Shown piece after piece: positions 25,498 to 33,506 of a stretch of DNA of 56,580 nucleotides. The stretch comes from Stagnihabitans lacustris (lineage in GTDB: Bacteria; Pseudomonadota; Alphaproteobacteria; Rhodobacterales; Rhodobacteraceae): the NCBI RefSeq assembly GCF_025950525.1, contig NZ_JAPDGS010000014.1:1-56580 (forward strand). The letters run 5' to 3'. Positions within the stretch are counted from its first letter, which is position 1; each line of letters starts with the position of its first letter. The notes under the pieces are model-generated. The model was not told the origin of the DNA. It did no database searches and saw only the letters and a list, made by a program, of their open reading frames with translations. The translations under genes and the position numbers were made by a program.

Positions 25498-26511
25498 ATG
25501 AGGGGACCCCGGCTGGATTGGCCCGATCAGGTCAAGGGGCTGGGCATCCTCCTGGTCGTGCTGGGCCATGTCTGGCGCGGGCTGGAGGCGGCGGGGCTCT
25601 TGCCCGGGGGGGCGGTGTTCCAGACCCTGGACCGGCTGATCTATGCCTTTCACATGCCGCTGTTTTTCTGCCTCTCGGGGCTGTTCTTTCATGGCGTCCT
25701 GCGGCGCGGCCCGGTGGATTTCCTGCGCTCGCGCTGGCTGCAGATCCTGTGGCCGCTGGTGCTGTGGACCTGGATCTTCTTTGCCTTCAAGGCGCTGGCG
25801 GGCAGCCTTGCCAATCATCCGGCCGATTGGGGGGATTTTCCACTGCTGCCGCTTCCGCCGCGTGAGCAGTTCTGGTTCTTTTGGGCGCTTTTCGTGATCC
25901 AGGTCCTGGCCTGGGGGCTTTTGCATCCCATGGCGCGGCGTGGTGGCCTGAGGGGGCCTTTCCTGAGCGTGCCTGTCCTGAGCGGGCCTGTGTTGGCTTT
26001 GGTCTGGGTCCTGGGCCTGGCGCTGGTCTTTGTGCCGCTGGGGGGGACGGCGGAATACCTGGGCGGCGCGCTGCGCAATGCCGGGCATTTCGGGCTGGGG
26101 CTGTTGCTGGCGCCCTGGCTTTTGGCCCCGACGGCGGACAAGGGCGGTTGGCGGGTCGCGCTTGCGGCCTTGGCGGCCTTTGTCGCCTGCGAGGCCCTGG
26201 CCCTGTCCTGGGCGCCCGATGCGGTCCGTGATCTTGGGCCTGCGACGGGGGCGGTTCTGGCGGTGATCCTGGGGCTGCGCGCCCTGCCCGTCCTGCCCTG
26301 GTTGGCGCCTCTGGGCCAGGCTTCGGCCGCGATCTATGTGGCCCATGTGCTGTTTTCGGCCGCCCTGCGCATCGGCTTGCTGCAGGGCGGGGTGACATCG
26401 GTGGTGTTGCATCTGGCCCTGGGCCTGGCGGGCGGGATTTTCGGCCCCTATCTGCTGTGGCGGCTCTTGCAGCGCTGGAAGCTGGCCCGGATCGCCGGCC
26501 TGCCGGGTTAA
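25498..26511 (+). CDS. Acyltransferase family 3 membrane protein
   Basis: A 337-residue membrane acyltransferase with about ten helices. Family signs are LDWPDQVKGLGILLVVLGHVW with the conserved histidine and FHMPLFFCLSGLFFHG. It resembles the shorter sugar O-acetyltransferases rather than the OafA-like protein at 10850-11929, from which it differs clearly. GAGGG lies before ATG 25498. It follows parB by 11 bp and precedes a glycosyltransferase, so it probably decorates the EPS. Confidence 0.88.
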   Translation: MRGPRLDWPDQVKGLGILLVVLGHVWRGLEAAGLLPGGAVFQTLDRLIYAFHMPLFFCLSGLFFHGVLRRGPVDFLRSRWLQILWPLVLWTWIFFAFKALAGSLANHPADWGDFPLLPLPPREQFWFFWALFVIQVLAWGLLHPMARRGGLRGPFLSVPVLSGPVLALVWVLGLALVFVPLGGTAEYLGGALRNAGHFGLGLLLAPWLLAPTADKGGWRVALAALAAFVACEALALSWAPDAVRDLGPATGAVLAVILGLRALPVLPWLAPLGQASAAIYVAHVLFSAALRIGLLQGGVTSVVLHLALGLAGGIFGPYLLWRLLQRWKLARIAGLPG

Positions 26512-26539
26512 GGCGTTTTCAGGAACCAAAGGGTGTGTC

Positions 26540-27574
26540 ATGCAGCATTGGACGATTGCGGCCGAGTTCTTTACCGCCAAAACCGGGGCCAAATTGGGGG
26601 CCTGGCTGGATGATTTCATCACCGATCCGGACCTGCGTTTCACCAAGATCCCGGCGGTGCGGCGCGAGGATTGGCACCAGGCCGCGCGGCCAAGGACGGG
26701 GGTCCGCAAATGGCTGCGGCTGATCAGCCAGGGGGCGCGCGCGCTGGCGCCGCGGCCCCATGGGGTCATCACCTGTTTTCCGCAGCTGGCCATGGTGGTG
26801 GGGGTGCTGAAGCGTCTGAGCTTTTCCCGCGCCCGGGTGATCGCGCATAATTTCAACCTGGGCGGCTTTCCGGGCGGCGCCCGCCGGGCATTGGCGCGGT
26901 TTGCGGCGCGCGGGCTTGATATCGTCATCGTCCATTCGCCCTCGGAAGTGGAAAGCTATGGCGCCTATCTGGGCCTGCCGCCGGGGCGGGTGCGCTTCGT
27001 GCCCCTGCAGCGCGGCGACCTGACGGTGGCGCGGGCCGAGGACCGGGAGGCGCCCTTTCTGTTGGCCATGGGCTCGGCCGGGCGCGATTATGCCACGCTG
27101 ATTGCGGCCACCGCGCCCCTGCAGATCCCGACGGTCATCGTCACCCGCAAGGACATCATCGCGCGCCTGACCGAGACCCCCGGCGCCGTCGTGGCCCCGC
27201 ATGTCACCTTCCGCCATGGGCTAAGCGCCGAGGACTGCATGGCGCTTTTGGCCCGGGCGCGGCTGACCGTCGTGCCTCTGGCCAATATGACCACGGCTTC
27301 GGGCCAGGTGACCTTCATCAACGCCATGCGGATGGGGGTGGCTTTGGTGGCCACCGCCTGCCCCGGCACGGACTTCTATGTCGAGCATGGCCAGACCGGG
27401 GTCCTGGTGCCGCCCTTTGATGTGGCGGCCCTGCGCGCGGCGATCGAGCCTCTGTGGCAGGATGCGCCCCTGCGCGAGGCCCAGGCCGCCCGGGCCCGGG
27501 CCTTTGCCCGCGATCACCTGAGCGATGAGGCCGCGGCGGCGGCCTTGCATCGGTTGATCGCAGAGCTGGGCTGA
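26540..27574 (+). CDS. Glycosyltransferase, GT-B type
   Basis: A 344-residue putative glycosyltransferase. The N-half is divergent, with RVIAHNFNLGGFPGGARRAL and DIVIVHSPSEVESYG. The C-half has GT4-like donor-site elements, VVPLANMTTASGQVTFINAM and GVALVATACPGTDFYVEHGQ, ending HGQTGVLVPPFDV. AAAGGG precedes the ATG. It stands 163 bp before the exosortase start. Confidence 0.82.
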   Translation: MQHWTIAAEFFTAKTGAKLGAWLDDFITDPDLRFTKIPAVRREDWHQAARPRTGVRKWLRLISQGARALAPRPHGVITCFPQLAMVVGVLKRLSFSRARVIAHNFNLGGFPGGARRALARFAARGLDIVIVHSPSEVESYGAYLGLPPGRVRFVPLQRGDLTVARAEDREAPFLLAMGSAGRDYATLIAATAPLQIPTVIVTRKDIIARLTETPGAVVAPHVTFRHGLSAEDCMALLARARLTVVPLANMTTASGQVTFINAMRMGVALVATACPGTDFYVEHGQTGVLVPPFDVAALRAAIEPLWQDAPLREAQAARARAFARDHLSDEAAAAALHRLIAELG

Positions 27575-27736
27575 TCTTGGGTGGCTCATGACAGGGTCGT
27601 GAAGACCCCAAGGGGAAAATTGAGATATGGACGCATCCCTGTTAAGCTTTGCGAAATGCCCCGGGTTTGCCACGTTCTGGACCAGAACATCGGGCAAGCT
27701 TCAAGCGCGGGCCTGTTGCGGTTTGAAAGGGTTTTC

Positions 27737-29350
27737 GTGTCGGTATCCAATTCTGTGTTCAATTCTGGCGAGGCGCCGCAGAGCGCGCAAGGCGCGACCC
27801 GCCCGATGGGGCTTTTCTGGTTCGCCCTCGCGGTGCTGTCGGCCGGGGTCTATTTCCAGACCGGGGTGGCCGCCCTGGGCGAGGCCTGGGTTCTGCCGGA
27901 ATATTCCCATGGGCCGCTGATCCCGCTCTTGTCGCTGTTCCTGTTTTTGCGCCATCTGAAGCGGGTGCCGGTGCTGACGGGCCCTGTGACCGATCGCGGC
28001 GCGGGCGTGGCGCTGATTGTCTTTGCCATGGTGTTGGGTGGGGTCGGGCGGCTGATCCAGATCGCCGATTTCGCGGCCTATGCGATGATCTTGTGGACCG
28101 GAGGCATCCTGCTTTTGTCCTTTGGCTGGCGCCAGGGGCGGCAATTCTGGCCGCCGGTGCTGCATCTGGTCTATATGCTGCCCTTGCCGGGGGTTCTGTA
28201 TTACGGGCTGTCGACCTGGCTGCAATGGGTCTCGTCGCATCTGGGGGTCTGGTTTCTGCAGCAGATCTCGGTTCCGGTCTTCCTGGATGGCAATATCATC
28301 GACCTGGGGGTCTATAAGCTGCAGGTGGCCGAGGCCTGTTCGGGGCTGCGCTATCTGTTCCCGATCCTGTCGTTTTCCTATATCTTTGCCGTGCTTTACA
28401 AGGGGCCGATGTGGCACAAGGCGGTGCTGCTGATCTCGGCCGCGCCCATCACTGTCTTGATGAATTCGGTCCGCATCGCCATCGCCGGCGCCGTGGTCGA
28501 CCGCTATGGCATCGAACATGTCGAAGGGGTCAGCCATTTCATGGAGGGCTGGGTGATCTTTGTCGCCTGCGTGGGGATCCTGTTCCTGCTGGCGCGGGTC
28601 ATGCTGCTTTTGAACCCGCAGAAGATGGGCCTGGTCGAGGCGCTGGATCTGGATTTCGACGGGCTTTGGCCCCAGGCGCAGCGCTTGCGGCTGATCGAGC
28701 CCTCGCGGGCTTTGATCCTTGTGGCGGGTCTGATGACGGCAGGGGCCTTGGCCTGGGCGATGGTGCCCACGCGTGAGATGGCCCAGGTCTCGCGGGAGGC
28801 CTTTTACGCCTTTCCGACGCGGCTGGAGGGCTGGACGGCGTCCGGTCCGATGCGGCTGGACCCCGAGACGGCCAAGGTTCTGGGGGCGGATGATTATCAT
28901 TCGGTGACGCTGACCAAGCCGGGGGCTGCGGCGCCTGTCGATCTGTTCATGGCCTGGTACAAGGACCAGATGGATGGCGGCACCCATTCGCCGACCATCT
29001 GCCTGCCCTCGGCCGGTTGGGAGATCGCGGGGCTGCAATCGGTGGCCGCCCCTGCGGATGTGGCGGGCGCACCCTTTACGATGAACCGGACGGTGATTCA
29101 AAAGGGCATGCAGCGGATGTTGGTCTATTACTGGTATGACCAGCAGGGGCAACGCACGGCCTCGTCCTATGCGGCCAAGGTGCAAATGACGCTGTCCAAG
29201 GTGCAGACCGGGCGCAGCGACGGGGCCATCGTGCGGCTGATCACGGCGATCGGGCCGGGCGAGACCGAGGCGGTCGCCGAGGCGCGGTTGCAAGATGCCC
29301 TGCGCGCGGTGGTCGTCCCCCTGCCCGCCTTCCTGCCGGGAGCGGAGTGA
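27737..29350 (+). CDS. xrtD: Exosortase fused to EpsI domain (XrtD-type, VPLPA-CTERM specific)
   Basis: A 537-residue membrane protein. Residues about 25-310 form an eight-helix exosortase with the three conserved active residues: Cys201 in EACSGLRY, Arg246 in LMNSVRIA and His267 in GVSHFMEGW. A linker leads to an EpsI (DUF3485) domain from about residue 330, with PTICLPSAGWEI and MLVYYWYDQQG. Fusion to EpsI and the VPLPA-type substrates on the same plasmid point to XrtD, which cleaves sorting signals in the inner membrane. The GTG at 27737 has AAAGGG at a good distance; other in-frame starts at 27581, 27656 or 27806 are less supported. Substrates here are the proteins at 20802, 55212 and 56003. 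Confidence 0.93.
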   Translation: MSVSNSVFNSGEAPQSAQGATRPMGLFWFALAVLSAGVYFQTGVAALGEAWVLPEYSHGPLIPLLSLFLFLRHLKRVPVLTGPVTDRGAGVALIVFAMVLGGVGRLIQIADFAAYAMILWTGGILLLSFGWRQGRQFWPPVLHLVYMLPLPGVLYYGLSTWLQWVSSHLGVWFLQQISVPVFLDGNIIDLGVYKLQVAEACSGLRYLFPILSFSYIFAVLYKGPMWHKAVLLISAAPITVLMNSVRIAIAGAVVDRYGIEHVEGVSHFMEGWVIFVACVGILFLLARVMLLLNPQKMGLVEALDLDFDGLWPQAQRLRLIEPSRALILVAGLMTAGALAWAMVPTREMAQVSREAFYAFPTRLEGWTASGPMRLDPETAKVLGADDYHSVTLTKPGAAAPVDLFMAWYKDQMDGGTHSPTICLPSAGWEIAGLQSVAAPADVAGAPFTMNRTVIQKGMQRMLVYYWYDQQGQRTASSYAAKVQMTLSKVQTGRSDGAIVRLITAIGPGETEAVAEARLQDALRAVVVPLPAFLPGAE

Positions 29351-29351
29351 T

Positions 29352-30218
29352 TTGGAGCCCGAGCCCGCGACGGTTGCGCCGACCAAGCCGATGATGATCT
29401 ACACGGCCTGGTTTCAGGGCCGTGACAAGGCGCCCGATTTCGTGCGCCGGGTCTTTGACCTGTGGGAGGCTTTCAACCCGGAGTGCCGGTTGCATGTCGT
29501 CGAACAGGCCGAGGCCGATGCGATCTTGGCCGAACATGGCATCAGCCAGCCCCGGATCACGGCGCAGATCACGTCGGATCTGGTGCGCAAGGTGCTTTTG
29601 GCGCGGACAGGCGGGGTCTGGGTCGATGCGACGCTGTTGCCGACGCGGCCGCTGGCCGAATGGCTGACGCCCGAGTTGAAACAGGCGGGGTTCTTTGCCT
29701 TTCGCTCGCCGGGGGACCCGAACCTGACCTTGCAGACCTGGTTTCTCTATGCCGCGCCGGGCCATCCGCTGATCACGGCCTGGCGGGATCTGTTCGTCGA
29801 TTACCTGCGCACGCCGCGGCTGTATCCGACCTGGCGGCGGGCTTTGATCGAGCGGCGGCTTTGGGCCTATTGGACCTATTGCCGCAAATGGGCGGCGCGC
29901 GACACTTTGTGGTTCGTCGATCCGGCGGGCGGGCGGAAATCGGTGTTTTACCCCTATGCGGTGACGTTTTACAATTTTGCCTGGATGGTGCGGTCCGATC
30001 CCGATCTGGCCGCGATCTGGGATCGGGTGCCCAAACGCTGGGCCGATCTGCCGCATCTGATCGGCGCCATGTCGCGCGACCGCGAGACGCCGGAGGCGGC
30101 GTTTTTCCAATCGGCCGAAGAGGTGCTGGCGCTTTTGCCGGTTCACAAGTTGAACAGCCGCGATGGGCGCTTTGCGGCTTTGGCGGAGTGGGTGGCGCAG
30201 AACCGGCTTTCAGCCTGA
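29352..30218 (+). CDS. GT32/capsular-polysaccharide-type glycosyltransferase
   Basis: A 288-residue enzyme of the capsular polysaccharide synthesis type. Key motifs are MIYTAWFQGRDKAPDFVRRV at the start of the fold, then SDLVRKVLLARTGGVWVDAT with the conserved Asp, and NLTLQTWFLYAAPGHPL. A TTG start at 29352 has CGGAG just upstream, next to the exosortase stop; ATG 29391 has no ribosome site. Its 3' end overlaps the convergent glycosyltransferase gene by nine bases. Confidence 0.8.
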   Translation: MEPEPATVAPTKPMMIYTAWFQGRDKAPDFVRRVFDLWEAFNPECRLHVVEQAEADAILAEHGISQPRITAQITSDLVRKVLLARTGGVWVDATLLPTRPLAEWLTPELKQAGFFAFRSPGDPNLTLQTWFLYAAPGHPLITAWRDLFVDYLRTPRLYPTWRRALIERRLWAYWTYCRKWAARDTLWFVDPAGGRKSVFYPYAVTFYNFAWMVRSDPDLAAIWDRVPKRWADLPHLIGAMSRDRETPEAAFFQSAEEVLALLPVHKLNSRDGRFAALAEWVAQNRLSA

Positions 30219-31352
30219 GGTTTGCAGCCTGGCAAGCCAGCCGGTCCGGTTTCTGGGGTCATTGACCCATTCCGTGACGATCTGGGACCAGAGGGCGCCG
30301 TGGCGCAGGGCGTTCAGCGCCTGGGGGGCGGCCTCTGACAGGCGGATTTGCAGGGCGGGGTCCGACCTGAGCCTTTCGATTGTGGCTGCCAGGGCTGCGG
30401 GGTTGGCGGCCGGAAAGATCAGGGCATCGCGGTCGGGTCTGAGGCGGCCGGCAAAGGCCGGATGATCCGAGATGGCCAGGGGCGTGCGGGCGGCCAGGGC
30501 CTCATAGATCGTGTTGGGCAGGCCCTCGGGGTAGCTGTGATGCGAGGGGACCAGGATCAGGTCGGCCTGGCGCATCCGGGCCTGGATCTCGGCATGGGGC
30601 AGGGGGCCGAGAAAGCGGACATTGGGCGGGGCGCGGTCTTGCCAGTGCGAGAGTGGGCCGGTGGCGGGCTGGCCTGCAAGGTCGAAGCCCAGGTCGGGCA
30701 GGAGGCGGGCGGCGGAGAGGATATCCTCGACGCCCTTTTCGGGGCGGATGACGCCGGCGTAAAAGATGCGGAAGGGGCGGGAGGCGGGGGCTTTGGGCAT
30801 CGGATCGGCGGGCAGGGCGGGGTGGTCCCAGGCCAGGGTTCGGGACGGGGCCAGGCCCAGGACCAGGTGCAGCGAAGCCGTGGCGTTGCGGCTGTGGTTG
30901 GCCACGCAAGTGACATTTGGCCCCGAGAGCGCCCAGGCGAGGGCGCGGGCTTTCACCCGCTGGCGCAGGGGGCCCGGGGTGAAAAGATCGGCGAAGGTCG
31001 GCAGGGTGGGCAGGCCGCGGAGCCTGGCCCAGATTGCGGTTGTCAGGTGGGGGCTGCGCAGGATCAGCCGGTCGGGGTCCAGGCGGCGCAGCAGGGGCAA
31101 GAGCCTGCGCGCGCTATAGGCCGTGGCTTTCGCGATGCCGATGGAGCGCAGGCCGGGGGCCAGGATCTCGTCATGGGGGCGCTCGCAGATCGCCAGGGTG
31201 GTGACGCGGAAACGCCCGCTTTGGGCAAGGCTTGCCACCAGGTCGACCGAGGCCTTCTGGTCGCGGTAGGTCTCGGGCAGGCCCTGTTCGAGGCGGCGGA
31301 AGGCCGCGCCATAGTCGCCATATTGCAGGATCAGAAGATGTTCGGGGCTCAT
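30210..31352 (-). CDS. Glycosyltransferase family 4
   Basis: A 380-residue GT-B enzyme. The start MSPEHLLILQYGDYGAAF is followed by an acceptor half. The donor half contains FRIFYAGVIRPEKGVEDIL, RFLGPLPHAEI and VPSHHSYPEGLPNTIYEALA with the conserved Glu pair. ATG 31352 overlaps the upstream GT2 stop as ATGA. It is the last of three minus-strand glycosyltransferases. Confidence 0.9.
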   Translation of the reverse strand: MSPEHLLILQYGDYGAAFRRLEQGLPETYRDQKASVDLVASLAQSGRFRVTTLAICERPHDEILAPGLRSIGIAKATAYSARRLLPLLRRLDPDRLILRSPHLTTAIWARLRGLPTLPTFADLFTPGPLRQRVKARALAWALSGPNVTCVANHSRNATASLHLVLGLAPSRTLAWDHPALPADPMPKAPASRPFRIFYAGVIRPEKGVEDILSAARLLPDLGFDLAGQPATGPLSHWQDRAPPNVRFLGPLPHAEIQARMRQADLILVPSHHSYPEGLPNTIYEALAARTPLAISDHPAFAGRLRPDRDALIFPAANPAALAATIERLRSDPALQIRLSEAAPQALNALRHGALWSQIVTEWVNDPRNRTGWLARLQTSG

Positions 31353-32314
31353 TTGTATTCGATCAGCCCCCGGCTGCGGCCCAACAGGCGGCGGAGGTGG
31401 AATTCGACCACGCCTCGGGCCTCGGGAAATTTGGCCAGGGTGAGGAAGAAGGCTTCCTCCCAGGTTTCGCGCGCGAAACGCTGTGGCGGGCGGGCGGCGA
31501 GGCGGAGGATCTGCAGCGGCCAGGCGAGGAAGAGGAGCGTGGCCCAGGGGGTGAAAACAGTCCCTGACAAGGCCAAAAGCGGCAGGATCACACCCCAGAT
31601 CAGGGCGCGGCGCTGGCCTGGGCCGCCGAGTCGGGCGCCGCCGTGGCGGAAGGCGCCTTCGGCATAGGCATGGCCGGTGCGGCGGCAGCGTTTGGCCCAT
31701 TGCGACAGCCTTGTGATGGCCGCGTCATGCAGGGTCATTTCGGCGGCCAGGCGCCAGATCGTCCAGCCCTGGTCGCGCAGGCGCAGGCACATGTCGGGCT
31801 CTTCGCCGGCGATCAGGGCAGGGTCATAGCCGCCGACCGCCGTCAGCGCCGCCCAGCGGATCAGCGCATCGCCGCCGCAAGAGGCGGTTTCGCCGGCCGG
31901 GCGGTTCCATTCGCGGTCACAGAGCCTGTTATAGACCGAGGCTTCGGGGAAGCGTTCGCGTCTGCGGCCACAGACCACGGCGACTTTTGGATGGGCGGTC
32001 AGGAAGGCCTGGGCCGTCGCAATCCAGCCCGGCTGCACCTCGCAATCGCCATCGACGAAGAGGACGGCATCGGGCGGATCTGTCTCTAACGCCGCCCAAC
32101 CGGCATTGCGGGCGCGGGCGGCGGTGAAGGGCAGGGCAGGGTCCAGCGGGACGACAAGGGCGCCAAGGCCGCGGGCGGCTTCGACCGATCCATCGGTCGA
32201 GCCGCTGTCGACATAGACGATGCGCGCGACCCCGCCCGCCAGCGAAGAGAGACAGCGTACGAGCCTTGCGCCCTCGTTGCGTCCGATCACCACGGCGGCC
32301 AGGCTGTCACCCAT
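31349..32314 (-). CDS. Membrane glycosyltransferase family 2
   Basis: A 321-residue GT-A enzyme with AAVVIGRNEGARLVRCL, YVDSGSTDGS, metal-site FVDGDCEV and AGEEPDMCLRL. C-terminal membrane segments (ALIWGVILPLLALS, TPWATLLFLAWPLQI) anchor it to the inner membrane. ATG 32314 overlaps the upstream gene by eight bases; ATG 32344 is possible. Neither has a good ribosome site, which suggests coupled translation. Confidence 0.88.
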   Translation of the reverse strand: MGDSLAAVVIGRNEGARLVRCLSSLAGGVARIVYVDSGSTDGSVEAARGLGALVVPLDPALPFTAARARNAGWAALETDPPDAVLFVDGDCEVQPGWIATAQAFLTAHPKVAVVCGRRRERFPEASVYNRLCDREWNRPAGETASCGGDALIRWAALTAVGGYDPALIAGEEPDMCLRLRDQGWTIWRLAAEMTLHDAAITRLSQWAKRCRRTGHAYAEGAFRHGGARLGGPGQRRALIWGVILPLLALSGTVFTPWATLLFLAWPLQILRLAARPPQRFARETWEEAFFLTLAKFPEARGVVEFHLRRLLGRSRGLIEYK

Positions 32315-33407
32315 GGGGGGGCCGCAGGAGGGGATGCAGGACATGGGTCCAAAGATCGCCGTAAAACTGCAGAGGCGCGGCCGGGGGACGACGCCGGAGC
32401 GCCGCGATGACATGGTTCAGCGTGGCCCCCGTCATCCAAAGCCCCGCCGCCAGCAGCGCGCCGGCCCGGCCATGGGTCTTGGTCATGTAATGGCGCCAGG
32501 AGTCATACCAGTAACCCGGGCGGCGCTTGCGCAGGCCCTCGTTGCTGCGCACGCCCGTGGCCGCACCTTCGGCATGCAGCGCCAGGGCCTCGGCCAGGTG
32601 CCAGGTCTGCCAGCCCCCGCGGGCCAGGCGGTGCATCAGCTCGACTTCCTCGTGGTAGAGGAAGAAATCGGGATCAAAGCCGCCCACCGCCCGCAGCGCC
32701 TCCAGTCGGAACATCACCGCCGCCCCCGAGACCCAGTCGACCGGGCCTGTGGGCTGATCCGGGGGCAGGGCCACCGTCCAGGCCGCAAAGAGCCGCGTCA
32801 CCGGGCCAAAGCCGACGCTTTGGGCAAAGATCGAGACCAGGGAGGGAAAGCGGAAGGCCGCGGTCACGGGGCAGGGCGGGCCATCGCCCTGCGGCTTTTC
32901 GATCCGCGCCCCCACGGCGCCGACCCCGGGATGGTCATCCAGGAAGGCCGCCAAAAGCCCCAGGGCATCGCCCGTCACCTGGGCATCGGGGTTCAACAGA
33001 AAGACCTTTGTCCCCCCGCCCTCGGCCAGAAGCCGGTCGATCACCAGGTTGTTGCCGCGCCCGAAGCCGTGATTCACCGTCTCGGCCCAAAGCGTCACCT
33101 GCGCGCCCCAACCCCGCGCCGCGATCTCGGCCGCCAGCCGCAGCCCATCCCCCCCCGGCGAGGCATTGTCGACCAGGTGGACATGGGCCAACCGGCTGTG
33201 ATCCGGAAGGCTGGGGTCCAAAAGGCTGGGGTCCAAAAGGCTGCCAACCGCCGCCAGGGCCAGGTCGGCTGTGCCATAATTCACCACGATGGCCACAACA
33301 TCCCCGGTGGCCGGAGGTTGCGGAACGGGGGGCTGGGCTTCCTTTGACAATCGGCGCCGTCCTGTGGTTTTCTGTGGCAAATCATTGGTCAAGACCGGCG
33401 GCCACAT
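32307..33407 (-). CDS. Glycosyltransferase family 2, rhamnosyltransferase-like
   Basis: A 366-residue GT-A enzyme of the WbbL/RfbF-like group: AIVVNYGTADLALAAV, LLNPDAQVTGDAL, DWVSGAAVMFRLEAL and FLYHEEVELMHRLARGG. A small in-frame duplication (SLLDPSLLDPSLPD) lies near residue 55. The ATG at 33407 has AAAGGG too close to be ideal, so the true start may be slightly downstream. First gene of the three-gene minus operon, divergent from the polymerase fusion. No rhamnose synthesis genes are on the plasmid, so the sugar is open. Confidence 0.88.
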   Translation of the reverse strand: MWPPVLTNDLPQKTTGRRRLSKEAQPPVPQPPATGDVVAIVVNYGTADLALAAVGSLLDPSLLDPSLPDHSRLAHVHLVDNASPGGDGLRLAAEIAARGWGAQVTLWAETVNHGFGRGNNLVIDRLLAEGGGTKVFLLNPDAQVTGDALGLLAAFLDDHPGVGAVGARIEKPQGDGPPCPVTAAFRFPSLVSIFAQSVGFGPVTRLFAAWTVALPPDQPTGPVDWVSGAAVMFRLEALRAVGGFDPDFFLYHEEVELMHRLARGGWQTWHLAEALALHAEGAATGVRSNEGLRKRRPGYWYDSWRHYMTKTHGRAGALLAAGLWMTGATLNHVIAALRRRPPAAPLQFYGDLWTHVLHPLLRPPHG

Positions 33408-33506
33408 TCCCTTTGCCCGTCCGATCCAAGGCCGACTATAACAGGACCGGACCGCATCACAACCGCACCGCAAGGCGCGGGGCCGCAGAAAGGGCCGCAT
33501 CCCCCC

